Of a DNA stretch of 8,510 nt, positions 1 through 6,511 are shown one piece after another (position 1 is the stretch's first letter; each line of letters begins with the position of its first letter). The DNA lies in the NCBI GenBank assembly GCA_012841175.1, contig DUVG01000135.1, positions 1-8,510 on the forward strand, in the 5' to 3' direction. The notes below the pieces were generated by a model. It was not told the DNA's origin. It was given only the letters and a program-made list of their open reading frames with translations, and did no database searches. Position numbers and translations under genes: made by a program. The stretch comes from Clostridium sp. Lineage in GTDB: Bacteria; Bacillota; Clostridia; Acetivibrionales; Acetivibrionaceae.

Positions 1-641
1 CTATTCAAGTTATATTAGAGGCAGTTGAAAAAGCAGGGTACAAGCCAGGGGATGACTTTAGAATTGCAATAGACGCAGCTGCAACAGAAATGTATCAAGA
101 AGACGGAACTTATTTCTTCTGGAAGACAGGTATAAGAAAAACTAGAGATGAAATGGTGGATTTCTGGGCTGAATTAGTAGAAAAATATCCAATTATATCT
201 TTAGAAGATGGTTTAGATGAAGAGGATTGGGAAGGTTGGAAATTATTAACTGAAAGAATTGGAGATAAAGTTCAACTTGTGGGAGATGACCTTTTTGTAA
301 CTAACACTGAAAGACTTAAAAAGGGAATAGACATAGAAGTTGCAAACTCCATACTTATAAAAGTAAATCAAATAGGAACACTTACAGAAACATTAGACGC
401 AATAGAAATGGCAAACCGTGCAGGATACACTGCTGTTGTTTCACATAGATCAGGAGAAACAGAAGATGCAACTATAGCTGATATTGCCGTTGCAGTTAAT
501 GCAGGACAAATTAAAACAGGTGCACCTTCAAGAAGTGATAGAGTTGCAAAATACAATCAATTACTTAGAATTGAAGAAGAACTTGGAGAAGTATCTCAGT
601 ATCCAGGACTTAATGCATGGTTTAATTTAAAAAACAAGTAA
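1..641 (+). CDS. eno: Enolase (phosphopyruvate hydratase), C-terminal half, 5' truncated by window edge
   Basis: Glycolytic enzyme that interconverts 2-phosphoglycerate and phosphoenolpyruvate in the cytosol. The reading frame is open from base 3 to the TAA at 639-641, giving about 212 residues, roughly the second half of a normal enolase of about 430. Visible family signatures are AIDAAATEMY with the first Mg-binding Asp (codon near 72), SLEDGLDEEDWEGW with the second metal ligand, LVGDDLFVTN with the third, LIKVNQIGTLTET with the catalytic Lys, SHRSGETED, and IKTGAPSRSDRVAKYNQLLRIEEELG with the second active-site Lys. No frameshift or missing residue is seen. The ATG at 90 is internal (Met of ATEMY), not the start. 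The gene is followed by a 165-bp gap to secG with only a weak imperfect hairpin, so where its transcript ends is unclear. The identification is certain. Confidence 0.98.
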   Translation, partial: IQVILEAVEKAGYKPGDDFRIAIDAAATEMYQEDGTYFFWKTGIRKTRDEMVDFWAELVEKYPIISLEDGLDEEDWEGWKLLTERIGDKVQLVGDDLFVTNTERLKKGIDIEVANSILIKVNQIGTLTETLDAIEMANRAGYTAVVSHRSGETEDATIADIAVAVNAGQIKTGAPSRSDRVAKYNQLLRIEEELGEVSQYPGLNAWFNLKNK

Positions 642-663
642 TATAAAAAAATACAAGTAATTT

Positions 664-707
664 AAAGTCTCATATTCCTATGGTTTAGCGTTAGAATGTT
701 GGACTTT
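664..707 (+). terminator. Imperfect hairpin after eno, possible weak terminator
   Basis: Left arm 664-677 and right arm 694-707 pair as AAAGTC with GACTTT and ATTC with GAAT, with wobbles and one mismatch between them. Part of the loop (CTA 678-680 with TAG 686-688) can extend the stem. The bases after it are GTTAAAAAAA, not a U-tract, so this is a poor classical terminator. It could instead be a processing or stability hairpin at the eno 3' end. Confidence 0.3.
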
Positions 708-742
708 GTTAAAAAAATATTTTGTAAAAAACGTTTTACGGC

Positions 743-771
743 TTGTATTTATGCTTGTTATATGATATCAT
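743..771 (+). promoter_or_regulatory. Probable sigma-A promoter of secG, extended -10
   Basis: TTGTAT (743-748), a 17-bp spacer, then TATCAT (766-771) preceded by TG at 763-764, an extended -10. The -35 matches the consensus only in TTG; the -10 matches 5 of 6. It lies 36 bp before the secG ATG. A 6-bp inverted repeat (GTAAAA 724-729, TTTTAC 734-739) lies just upstream of the -35 and could be a protein site, though this is unsupported. Confidence 0.5.
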
Positions 772-789
772 AATTATTGTTAATTTTTT

Positions 790-797
790 AGGAGGTG
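790..797 (+). promoter_or_regulatory. secG ribosome binding site that fixes the ATG start
   Basis: AGGAGGTG ends 9 bases before ATG 807. The in-frame GTG at 795 is part of this Shine-Dalgarno itself, so a start there would leave the gene without a ribosome site. ATG 807 is therefore preferred. Confidence 0.85.
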
Positions 798-806
798 TCC
801 TTAAGA

Positions 807-1046
807 ATGCAAATAGCAGTTTCTATTTTACACATATTGTTTTCAATATCAATTATAGTTATTGTATTGTTGCAATCAGGTAAACAAGCAGGGCTGTCAG
901 GCTCTATAGCAGGCGGTGCAGAAACGTTTTTTGGTAAAAACAAGGGAAGAACTATTGACGCACTGCTTAGCAAGTATACAGCAGTTGCAGCCATAGGATT
1001 TTTAATTACTTGTGTAGTGTTACAACTTATAATGAACTCTAAGTAA
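807..1046 (+). CDS. secG: Preprotein translocase subunit SecG
   Basis: Small integral-membrane subunit of the SecYEG channel that assists SecA-driven protein export. From ATG 807 the protein has 79 residues, normal for SecG. It has two hydrophobic helices (about residues 3-21, ILHILFSISIIVIVLL, and about 55-75, AVAAIGFLITCVVLQLIM). They flank the conserved cytosolic loop, which contains SGSIAGGAETFFGKNKGR; GGAETFFG is the family hallmark. An in-frame GTG at 795 would add four residues (MSLR) but overlaps the ribosome site. The gene has its own promoter and a strong terminator, so it looks monocistronic here, although secG, rnr and smpB form one cluster in many Firmicutes. Identification is secure. 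Confidence 0.96.
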   Translation: MQIAVSILHILFSISIIVIVLLQSGKQAGLSGSIAGGAETFFGKNKGRTIDALLSKYTAVAAIGFLITCVVLQLIMNSK

Positions 1047-1076
1047 AAAAGGCTGTGGCTTTCCACAGTTTTTTTT
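1045..1076 (+). terminator. Intrinsic terminator of secG
   Basis: Stem CTGTGG (1053-1058) with CCACAG (1063-1068), loop CTTT, and eight T from 1069 to 1076. The A6 tract before the stem pairs with the T-tract through two G·T wobbles, so the hairpin could also terminate from the other strand. It begins at the secG stop codon. Confidence 0.9.
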
Positions 1077-1236
1077 AATAATATTGTGTTTCTTATATTA
1101 TTTTAGTAATATGAAAAGTAAGTCATTTAACGGACAATAAACAAAGAGAGCCAGTCGAATACTTATAATAGATAGTGTATAGATAATATGATTTCGTTGC
1201 AATATCATTGAATAAAAAATGGAGGTATAAGTTTCA

Positions 1237-1788
1237 ATGGAAAGAGAACAAGCGCTTAAAGAATTGAAAGGTAGATTAAAAAGTGAAAATTTGATAAAGC
1301 ATTCTTTAGCAGTTGAGGCAATAATGAAGGATTTAGCTCTGTATTTTAAAGAAGACATAGATAAGTGGGGACTAGCTGGACTTTTACATGATATTGACTA
1401 TGACAAGACAGCTGATGATCCTTCAAAACATAGCATTGTTGGAGCAGAAATACTAGAAACACTTGATATAGAAAGTTCTATTATTTATGCAGTTAAAGCA
1501 CATAATGAAGTACACGGAATTGAAAGAAAGAGAAAAATGGACAAGGCATTATATTCTGCCGATCCTGTTTCAGGATTAATAACTGCGTCAGCGTTAATAC
1601 TTCCTTCTAAGAAGCTAGAAGATGTAACAGTGGAATTTGTGTTAAAAAGGATGAATGAAAAGGGGTTTGCTAAAGGAGCAAACAGAGAACAGATTAAAGC
1701 ATGTGAAGAATTAGGTATTTCATTAGAGAAATTTATTGAAATATCTTTAAATGCAATGAAAAAAATTTCAGATGAACTAGGACTTTAA
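1237..1788 (+). CDS. HD-domain (HDIG-type) metal-dependent phosphohydrolase-like protein
   Basis: Cytosolic protein of 183 residues with the HD-superfamily metal site. The likely ligands are His22 (IKHSLAVE), His51-Asp52 (GLLHDIDYD), His65 (KHSIVGAEIL), His89 (AVKAHNE) and Asp109 (SADPVSGLI). HD proteins hydrolyse phosphate mono- or diesters, often nucleotides; the substrate here cannot be read from the sequence. There is no GAF, PAS, RelA or tRNA-nucleotidyltransferase partner domain, so it is a stand-alone HDIG protein. GGAGGT at 1221-1226 lies 10 bases before the ATG, a slightly long spacing. It follows the secG terminator, so it needs its own promoter; a TATAAT at 1164-1169 is the best -10, but I find no convincing -35. 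The position between secG and rnr is unusual. Family call is confident, function unknown. Confidence 0.85.
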   Translation: MEREQALKELKGRLKSENLIKHSLAVEAIMKDLALYFKEDIDKWGLAGLLHDIDYDKTADDPSKHSIVGAEILETLDIESSIIYAVKAHNEVHGIERKRKMDKALYSADPVSGLITASALILPSKKLEDVTVEFVLKRMNEKGFAKGANREQIKACEELGISLEKFIEISLNAMKKISDELGL

Positions 1789-1830
1789 GAATGAATAGCA
1801 AGACTTTGGTTAATAATAAAATAGCATGAA

Positions 1831-1865
1831 AAAAGTGTGCTGTGCACTTTTGTAGTCCTACAAAA
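1831..1865 (+). promoter_or_regulatory. Two mutually exclusive hairpins in the rnr leader
   Basis: AAAAGTG (1831-1837) can pair with CACTTTT (1845-1851). TTTTGTA (1848-1854) can pair with TACAAAA (1859-1865). The two stems share bases 1848-1851 and cannot form fully together. The second stem ends four bases before the GGAGGG at 1870-1875. Neither is followed by a U-tract on the + strand; on the minus strand the first stem is followed by a run of T. The arrangement could attenuate or stabilise the HD-rnr transcript, which is inference only. Confidence 0.35.
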
Positions 1866-1911
1866 AAAAGGAGGGTAATGCTGTTTTATTTTTAAGACAG
1901 CTAAGGTTTTT

Positions 1912-4182
1912 ATGACAGATACTTTTATAACGGATAGAAAAAGAAAAATAGTTGCCTTTATGAGGGAAGATGCGTATAAGCCCCTTTTATTTAATGAACT
2001 TCTTGCAGTTCTTGATGTACCAGAAGAGGATACTGAAAAATTTGCAGAAGTTTTAAAAGAACTTGAGTCGGAAGGAATAGTTTTCAAAACCAAAAAAGAT
2101 AGATATGGGGTTCCTGAAAGAATGAATCTTAGTTCTGGTATCTTTCGAGGAAATGAAAGAGGCTATGGTTTTGTAATTACTGACAATGATGAAAATGATA
2201 TTTTTATTCCTTCTGACAGCATAAATGGTGCAATGCACAATGACAGAGTTATAGTGAGAATTAACAAAAAGGCTATAGGAGGCAAAAGGTCAGAAGGGGA
2301 AGTAATTAAAATTGTAAAAAGAGCAAATGAGACTGTTGTAGGTACATTTGAAAGCAGTAAGCATTTCGGCTTTGTAATCCCTGATGACAGAAGGATTTCT
2401 GGTGACATATTTATACCAAAAGATGAGATAAATGGTGCTGTATCAGGACAAAAGGTAGAGGCTAAAATACTAGTATGGCCCCAAAAGAGAAGAAATGCAG
2501 AAGGGACTATAATGGAAATAATTGGGGACAAAAATCAGCCTGGAACGGATATTCTATCCATTATTAAGACATACAATTTAAAAGAAGAATTTCCAAGTGA
2601 AGTTGTAGAAGAAGCCGAATCTACAAGTCAGACTGTTACAGATGAGATGAGAAAAGGCAGACGAGATATAAGAGATTTAAGAATGATTACTATAGATGGT
2701 GAAGATGCTAAAGACTTTGATGATGCTGTTTCCATAGAGAAGCTTTCAAATGGGGATTATATGTTAGGAGTTCATATTGCAGATGTAAGTTATTATGTAA
2801 AAGAAAACTCACCCCTTGACAAGGAAGCTTTAAAAAGGGGAAATAGCGTTTATTTAGTTGATAGGGTACTACCTATGCTACCCCCAGCTCTATCAAATGG
2901 TATATGTAGTTTAAAACCAAAAGAAGATAGACTTGCCCTGTCAGTGATGATGAAAATTACCCCTGAGGGGACAGTTATAGAACATGATATTTTTGAGAGT
3001 GTTATAAAGTCAAGTGAGAGAATGACATATACTGATGTATACAAAATTCTTGTTGAAGATGATGAGAGTTTAAAAGAAAAATACAAATACTTATTAGAAG
3101 ATTTTTATGCAATGGAAGAGCTTGCGAAGATACTTAAAGAAAAGAGAATAAAAAGAGGGGCTATAGATTTTAATTTTGATGAAGCTAAAATAGTTCTCGA
3201 TGAAAAGGGTATACCTATAGAAATTAAAAAGCGGGAAATAACCATTGCAAATAGCATTATTGAAGAATTTATGATTTTATGTAATGAAACTGTTTCAGAA
3301 CATTTTTTCTGGACAAACACGCCTTTTCTTTATAGAATTCATGAAGAACCTGACCGGGAGAAAATTGAATCCTTTGCAGAGTTTGCCTACAATTTAGGAT
3401 ATACAGTAAAGGGTCTTAATAAAATTCATCCAAAGGCTTTTCAAGAGCTTTTAGAAAAAGTAAGGGAAACTAAAGAAGAAACTATAATAAGCACTGTTAT
3501 GTTAAGGTCAATGCAAAAGGCAAAATATAGTCATATTAATCATGGTCATTTTGGGTTGGCTGCAAAGTATTATTCTCACTTTACAGCACCCATTAGAAGA
3601 TATTCTGACTTGATTATCCATAGGATTATAAAAGAGTTTTTAAAAGGCAAAATAAACGGTAAAAGAGAAGACATATTAAGAGAAAAGCTTCCTGATATTG
3701 CAAGGGTTTGTTCAGAAAGAGAGCGAATAGCAGAAGAAGCAGAAAGAGAGACAGAAGACCTTAAAAAAGTAGAGTATATGAAAAAACATGAAGGGGATGT
3801 CTTTGAAGCTATTATTTCTAGTGTTACTTCCTTTGGAATGTTTGTTGAACTAGGTAATACAGTAGAAGGTCTTGTTAGAATGAGCAGTATGGAAGATGAT
3901 TACTATGTATATAATGAAAAGCAGTATTGCCTTATTGGAGAGAGAACAAGAAAAATTTATCGCATAGGCAATGTTGTAAAAGTTATGCTAATTAAAGCAG
4001 ATATTGCTGCAAAACAAATTGAATTTGTCATTGTGGAAGATACCAAAGAAAATACCAAAGAAAATACCAAAGAAAAGTCAGTTGATAGTAAAAGTCCAAA
4101 ACGCAAACGTAAAAAGATGGACGAGAAGGTGCTGCGTCATGTTAAGGGTGCAAAAAAGAAAAAGAAAAAAAGAGCCAACTAA
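1912..4182 (+). CDS. rnr: Ribonuclease R (3'-5' exoribonuclease, RNB family)
   Basis: Processive 3'-5' exoribonuclease that degrades structured RNA and takes part in rRNA quality control and trans-translation mRNA decay. The 756 residues show the standard order: N-terminal winged-helix-like region (about 8-70), two cold-shock domains (about 75-120 with GYGFV, 143-187 with HFGFV), the RNB catalytic domain (about 250-575), an S1 domain (about 626-708) and a basic tail (730-756). The Mg-binding acidic cluster is intact in TIDGEDAKDFDDAV as Asp262, Asp268, Asp270 and Asp271, aligning with E. coli D272/D278/D280/D281. HFGLAAKYYSHFTAPIRRYSDLIIHR (546-571) is the RNB signature. The start at ATG 1912 has only a weak AAGG (1903-1906) five bases upstream. 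The tail carries three TKEN/TKEK repeats followed by Lys/Arg-rich sequence typical of RNase R. No smpB follows; a DUF523 gene overlaps the 3' end. Confidence 0.97.
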   Translation: MTDTFITDRKRKIVAFMREDAYKPLLFNELLAVLDVPEEDTEKFAEVLKELESEGIVFKTKKDRYGVPERMNLSSGIFRGNERGYGFVITDNDENDIFIPSDSINGAMHNDRVIVRINKKAIGGKRSEGEVIKIVKRANETVVGTFESSKHFGFVIPDDRRISGDIFIPKDEINGAVSGQKVEAKILVWPQKRRNAEGTIMEIIGDKNQPGTDILSIIKTYNLKEEFPSEVVEEAESTSQTVTDEMRKGRRDIRDLRMITIDGEDAKDFDDAVSIEKLSNGDYMLGVHIADVSYYVKENSPLDKEALKRGNSVYLVDRVLPMLPPALSNGICSLKPKEDRLALSVMMKITPEGTVIEHDIFESVIKSSERMTYTDVYKILVEDDESLKEKYKYLLEDFYAMEELAKILKEKRIKRGAIDFNFDEAKIVLDEKGIPIEIKKREITIANSIIEEFMILCNETVSEHFFWTNTPFLYRIHEEPDREKIESFAEFAYNLGYTVKGLNKIHPKAFQELLEKVRETKEETIISTVMLRSMQKAKYSHINHGHFGLAAKYYSHFTAPIRRYSDLIIHRIIKEFLKGKINGKREDILREKLPDIARVCSERERIAEEAERETEDLKKVEYMKKHEGDVFEAIISSVTSFGMFVELGNTVEGLVRMSSMEDDYYVYNEKQYCLIGERTRKIYRIGNVVKVMLIKADIAAKQIEFVIVEDTKENTKENTKEKSVDSKSPKRKRKKMDEKVLRHVKGAKKKKKKRAN
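4041..4076 (+). repeat. Three perfect 12-bp tandem repeats inside rnr
   Basis: The unit TACCAAAGAAAA is repeated exactly three times and encodes TKEN-TKEN-TKEK between the S1 domain and the basic tail (about residues 711-722). Because the unit is 12 bp, gain or loss of a copy keeps the frame. This looks like a variable-length linker. Confidence 0.95.
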
Positions 4183-4630
4183 TGTTTTTTTAGTAAGTGC
4201 ATGTTTATTAGGTGTAGACTGTAAGTATAATGGGAAAAACAACTTAAATGACATGCTTATAAAGCTTAGTGATAAATATCAGTTTATTCCAGTTTGTCCT
4301 GAACAGTTAGGTGGTTTTTCCACTCCAAGGCCTAAGGCAGAAATAGTATGTGAGGACTTGGCAAAAGGCATCATCAGAGTAGTTAGGGAAAGTGGAGAGG
4401 ATATTACAAAACACTTTAAAAATGGAGCGTGCCAAGTTTTAAAAATTGCAAATTTAATGAAAGTCAAAAAGGTTATTTTAAAAGAAAAAAGTCCTTCTTG
4501 TGGTGTTTATAAAATATATGACGGGTCTTTTTCAGGAAAACTTATAGATGGAAGTGGTGTAACAACTGAGCTTTTAAAAGAAAATGGCATAGAAGTTTTT
4601 AATGAATATGAGCTAGAAAAACTTTTATAA
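4139..4630 (+). CDS. DUF523 family protein, probable [4Fe-4S] TudS-like protein
   Basis: DUF523 (COG1683) protein, 163 residues if started at ATG 4139. Hallmarks are SACLLGVDCKYNG, PVCPEQLGGFSTPR and KSPSCGVY. The conserved cysteines Cys22, Cys53 and Cys121 are candidates for cluster binding; Cys28 is also present. Characterised members (TudS, thiouracil desulfidase) use a [4Fe-4S] cluster to remove sulfur from thiouracil; whether this one does is inference. Most homologues begin only a few residues before LVSACLLG, whereas this start adds a basic stretch (MLRVQKRKRKK) read from the alternate frame of the rnr tail. ATG 4139 has AAGGTG (4126-4131) seven bases upstream and gives a 44-bp overlap with rnr. 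A second ATG at 4182, overlapping the rnr stop (TAATG), would give the canonical MFFLVSACLLG start but is one base out of frame across a T7 run. The family is secure; the start is uncertain. Confidence 0.85.
   Translation: MLRVQKRKRKKEPTNVFLVSACLLGVDCKYNGKNNLNDMLIKLSDKYQFIPVCPEQLGGFSTPRPKAEIVCEDLAKGIIRVVRESGEDITKHFKNGACQVLKIANLMKVKKVILKEKSPSCGVYKIYDGSFSGKLIDGSGVTTELLKENGIEVFNEYELEKLL
4182..4193 (+). other. Out-of-frame ATG plus T7 run at the rnr stop, alternative DUF523 start site
   Basis: ATG 4182-4184 shares its A with the rnr TAA (TAATG, typical of translational coupling). It reads ATG TTT TTT TAG and stops. With one more T, or a -1 slip on T 4185-4191, it would read MFFLVSACLLG, the normal family N-terminus. 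AAAGAG about seven bases upstream is a possible weak ribosome site. Confidence 0.5.
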
Positions 4631-4648
4631 AATGTTAAAACTATAAAA

Positions 4649-4670
4649 GGAGAGGTAAATTTACCTCTCC
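4649..4670. terminator. Perfect 22-bp palindrome between convergent genes, bidirectional terminator
   Basis: GGAGAGGTA (4649-4657) and TACCTCTCC (4662-4670) form a perfect stem around AATT. On the minus strand it is followed by a T-rich run (TTTTATAGTTTT), a good terminator for the HPr-like gene. On the + strand the following CTATTATGTCTTA is only weakly U-rich, so termination after DUF523 may be less efficient. Confidence 0.85.
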
Positions 4671-4683
4671 CTATTATGTCTTA

Positions 4684-4908
4684 TCACAGAAAACCTTTGA
4701 TATCATTTTCAAATTCTTCGCAAGAGTTAGCGTGAACGTCTACCCTAATTGGTTTGCTTAAGTCTAAGCTGAAAATTCCCATGATTGATTTTGCATCCAC
4801 AACATATCTGCCTGAAGTTAAATCAATATCGAAATCATATTTATTGACTATGTTAACAAAATCCTTAACGTCAGTAATGGATTTTAAGTTGATATTAAAT
4901 GATTTCAT
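4684..4908 (-). CDS. HPr-like protein lacking the catalytic histidine (Crh-like)
   Basis: A 74-residue cytosolic protein resembling the PTS phosphocarrier HPr. The segment NKYDFDIDL...VDAKSIMGIFSLDLSK matches the HPr pattern (B. subtilis: SKYDADVNL...VNLKSIMGVMSLGIAK). Ser41 in KSIMG aligns with the regulatory Ser46 phosphorylated by HPr kinase. The N-terminal IHARPA block with active-site His15 and Arg17 is absent: the N-terminus (MKSFNINLKSITDVKDF) is about three residues shorter, and no His occurs before residue 59. It therefore cannot act as a normal PEP-dependent phosphocarrier; a regulatory role like that of Crh is possible but inferred. The ribosome site AGGAGG (4922-4917 on the minus strand) lies eight bases before ATG, and a good promoter sits upstream. 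It converges on DUF523 and diverges from mtaB. Overall similarity outside the Ser motif is modest. Confidence 0.8.
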   Translation of the reverse strand: MKSFNINLKSITDVKDFVNIVNKYDFDIDLTSGRYVVDAKSIMGIFSLDLSKPIRVDVHANSCEEFENDIKGFL

Positions 4909-4941
4909 AATAAACTCCTCCTTTATTATATTCTATTTAAT

Positions 4942-4970
4942 ATATTATCCTGTTTAGGGTTGCAAGTCAA
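4942..4970 (-). promoter_or_regulatory. Sigma-A promoter of the HPr-like gene
   Basis: On the minus strand, TTGACT (4970-4965), a 17-bp spacer, then TAATAT (4947-4942). An overlapping GATAAT (4949-4944) is a closer -10 match but with a 15-bp spacer. The site is about 34 bp upstream of the start codon. Confidence 0.65.
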
Positions 4971-5024
4971 TTGGGAACTTGCTAAAATTTTCTTAAGTTT
5001 TTTATATGAGTTGCAAAAAAACAG

Positions 5025-5042
5025 TGTTATAATTGTTATAAT
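5025..5042 (+). promoter_or_regulatory. Duplicated extended -10 element upstream of mtaB
   Basis: TGTTATAAT occurs twice in direct tandem (5025-5033 and 5034-5042). Each copy is a full extended -10 (TGn plus TATAAT). The only -35-like hexamer, TTGCAA at 5011-5016, is 11 bp from the first TATAAT and 20 bp from the second, so neither spacing is ideal. Starts about 7 bp downstream would give a 5' leader of about 45-55 nt. Confidence 0.65.
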
Positions 5043-5096
5043 AAAATAAATTGTGAAAAATAAAAGATAAAGCTTTTAAAAAAGAGAGGAAGAATA

Positions 5097-6407
5097 ATGA
5101 AAACAGTTGCGTTTTATACCCTTGGATGCAAAGTAAATCAATATGAAACTCAAGCGCTTGCCAATATCTTTAAAGATGCAGGATATAAGATAGTGGATTT
5201 TAGTGAAATAGCGGATATATATTTAATAAACACCTGTACAGTTACCAACCTTAGTGATAGAAAATCAAGGCAGATGATAAGGCGAGCTAAAAAACTAAAT
5301 AATGATTCAATAGTGGTGGTGGCTGGATGTTATGCACAGACTGCTTCAGAAGAAGTAAGCAAAATAGAAGGTGTAAATTTAGTTGTGGGTACAAAAGAGA
5401 GATCCAAAATAATCCAATACATAAATGAGATTGAAAACAAAAAGGCGAAAATGAATGTAGTTGGAAATATAATGGAACAGAGAACCTTTGAGGAATTGGG
5501 ATTAGGCATATATAAAGAACGGGCTAGAGCGATTATTAAAATACAGGAAGGCTGCAATCAGTTTTGTTCCTATTGTATTATACCTTATGCTAGAGGGCCT
5601 ATTAGAAGCAGAAGTGAGGAAAATGTTATACAAGAGGTTAAGAAGCTTGTGGACTCTGGTTACAGGGAAATAGTGCTGACAGGAATACACATTGGTTCCT
5701 ATGGAAAGGATACAAAGACAACATCATTAATTGAATTGATAAAAAAGGTACATGAAGTGGATGGTATTGAAAGAATAAGACTTGGTTCTATTGAACCTAA
5801 CTTAATATCTGAAGATTTTATAAAAATCGTTAAAAATCTTAAGAAAATGTGTCCTCACTACCATATATCTCTTCAAAGTGGGTGTGACGAAACATTAAAG
5901 AGAATGAACAGAAAATACACCACTTTAGATTATAAAAATTCCATCTACAATTTAAGAAAAGAAATTGAAGATGTAGCAGTATCTACAGATGTTATGGTTG
6001 GCTTTCCAGGGGAGACTGAAAAAGAGTTTCAAAATACATATGATTTTTTAGATGAGATTTCATTTTCAAGTATGCATGTATTTAAATATTCACCAAGAAA
6101 AGGAACGCCAGCTGCATCTTTTGAGGGACAAATTTTGTCATCTGAAAAAGAGAGAAGGAGCAATATATTAATTGAGCTTTCAAAGAGGAAAACAATGGAG
6201 TTTAATAAAAAATTTATAGGAAGAGTAATGCCAGTTCTAATTGAGCAGGAGGCAAATGAAAAGAAGGGATATTTTGAAGGATTTACGCCAAATTATATCA
6301 AAGTAATATGTGAAGGAGACGAAAAATTAAAAGGCAATATTGTGAATGTTTCCCTTGAAAAGACTGTTGATGATTTTATTATGGGAAAGGTATTAGACAA
6401 GGATTAA
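5097..6407 (+). CDS. mtaB: tRNA (N6-threonylcarbamoyladenosine(37)-C2)-methylthiotransferase MtaB
   Basis: Radical-SAM enzyme that converts t6A37 to ms2t6A37 in tRNAs reading ANN codons, stabilising codon pairing. The 436 residues are full length. The N-terminal MTTase domain carries the auxiliary-cluster cysteines Cys11 (TLGCKVNQYE), Cys47 (INTCTVT) and Cys78 (VAGCYAQ). The radical-SAM motif CNQFCSYC gives Cys153, Cys157 and Cys160. GFPGETE (302-308) and FKYSPRKGTPAA (329-340) are family motifs, and a TRAM RNA-binding domain ends the protein (about 370-434). GCKVNQYE and TNTCTVT-type motifs favour MtaB (YqeV group) over MiaB or RimO. GAGAGGA (5084-5090) precedes the ATG by six bases. The gene is transcribed divergently from the HPr-like gene; no strong terminator follows. 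Confidence 0.95.
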   Translation: MKTVAFYTLGCKVNQYETQALANIFKDAGYKIVDFSEIADIYLINTCTVTNLSDRKSRQMIRRAKKLNNDSIVVVAGCYAQTASEEVSKIEGVNLVVGTKERSKIIQYINEIENKKAKMNVVGNIMEQRTFEELGLGIYKERARAIIKIQEGCNQFCSYCIIPYARGPIRSRSEENVIQEVKKLVDSGYREIVLTGIHIGSYGKDTKTTSLIELIKKVHEVDGIERIRLGSIEPNLISEDFIKIVKNLKKMCPHYHISLQSGCDETLKRMNRKYTTLDYKNSIYNLRKEIEDVAVSTDVMVGFPGETEKEFQNTYDFLDEISFSSMHVFKYSPRKGTPAASFEGQILSSEKERRSNILIELSKRKTMEFNKKFIGRVMPVLIEQEANEKKGYFEGFTPNYIKVICEGDEKLKGNIVNVSLEKTVDDFIMGKVLDKD

Positions 6408-6462
6408 TTAAGACAGAGAGAATATAACAAAGCTAAAGCTGTTTAATTAATAATATTATGTA

Positions 6463-6491
6463 TTGCATAATTTATCCTATTGTATTACTAT
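6463..6491 (+). promoter_or_regulatory. Candidate promoter of ireB
   Basis: TTGCAT (6463-6468), a 17-bp spacer and TACTAT (6486-6491). An AT-rich inverted repeat, ATTATG (6455-6460) with CATAAT (6466-6471), overlaps the -35. It would leave a leader of about 75 nt before the GTG start. Confidence 0.4.
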
Positions 6492-6511
6492 ATATATGAG
6501 GGGTTATTACT

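Noticed and set aside
90..641. Enolase starting at ATG 90
   Set aside because: The frame is open to the window edge and the upstream residues match enolase, so this Met is internal.
788..1066. Minus-strand open frame opposite secG
   Set aside because: Shadow of secG; no ribosome site, and the + strand protein is a clear SecG.
1094..1112. AT-rich inverted repeat (ATATTA/TAATAT) after the secG terminator
   Set aside because: Six A/T-only pairs in very AT-rich DNA are expected by chance.
4041..4076. Short tandem repeats as a CRISPR array
   Set aside because: Units are 12 bp, contiguous with no spacers, and lie in frame inside rnr.
4004..4138. DUF523 starting at ATG 4004
   Set aside because: This would be a 179-bp overlap with rnr, read through the TKEN repeats in another frame, with no ribosome site and no family match.
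4754..4957. Plus-strand open frame across the HPr-like gene
   Set aside because: Antisense shadow; the minus-strand frame has promoter, ribosome site, terminator and family motif.
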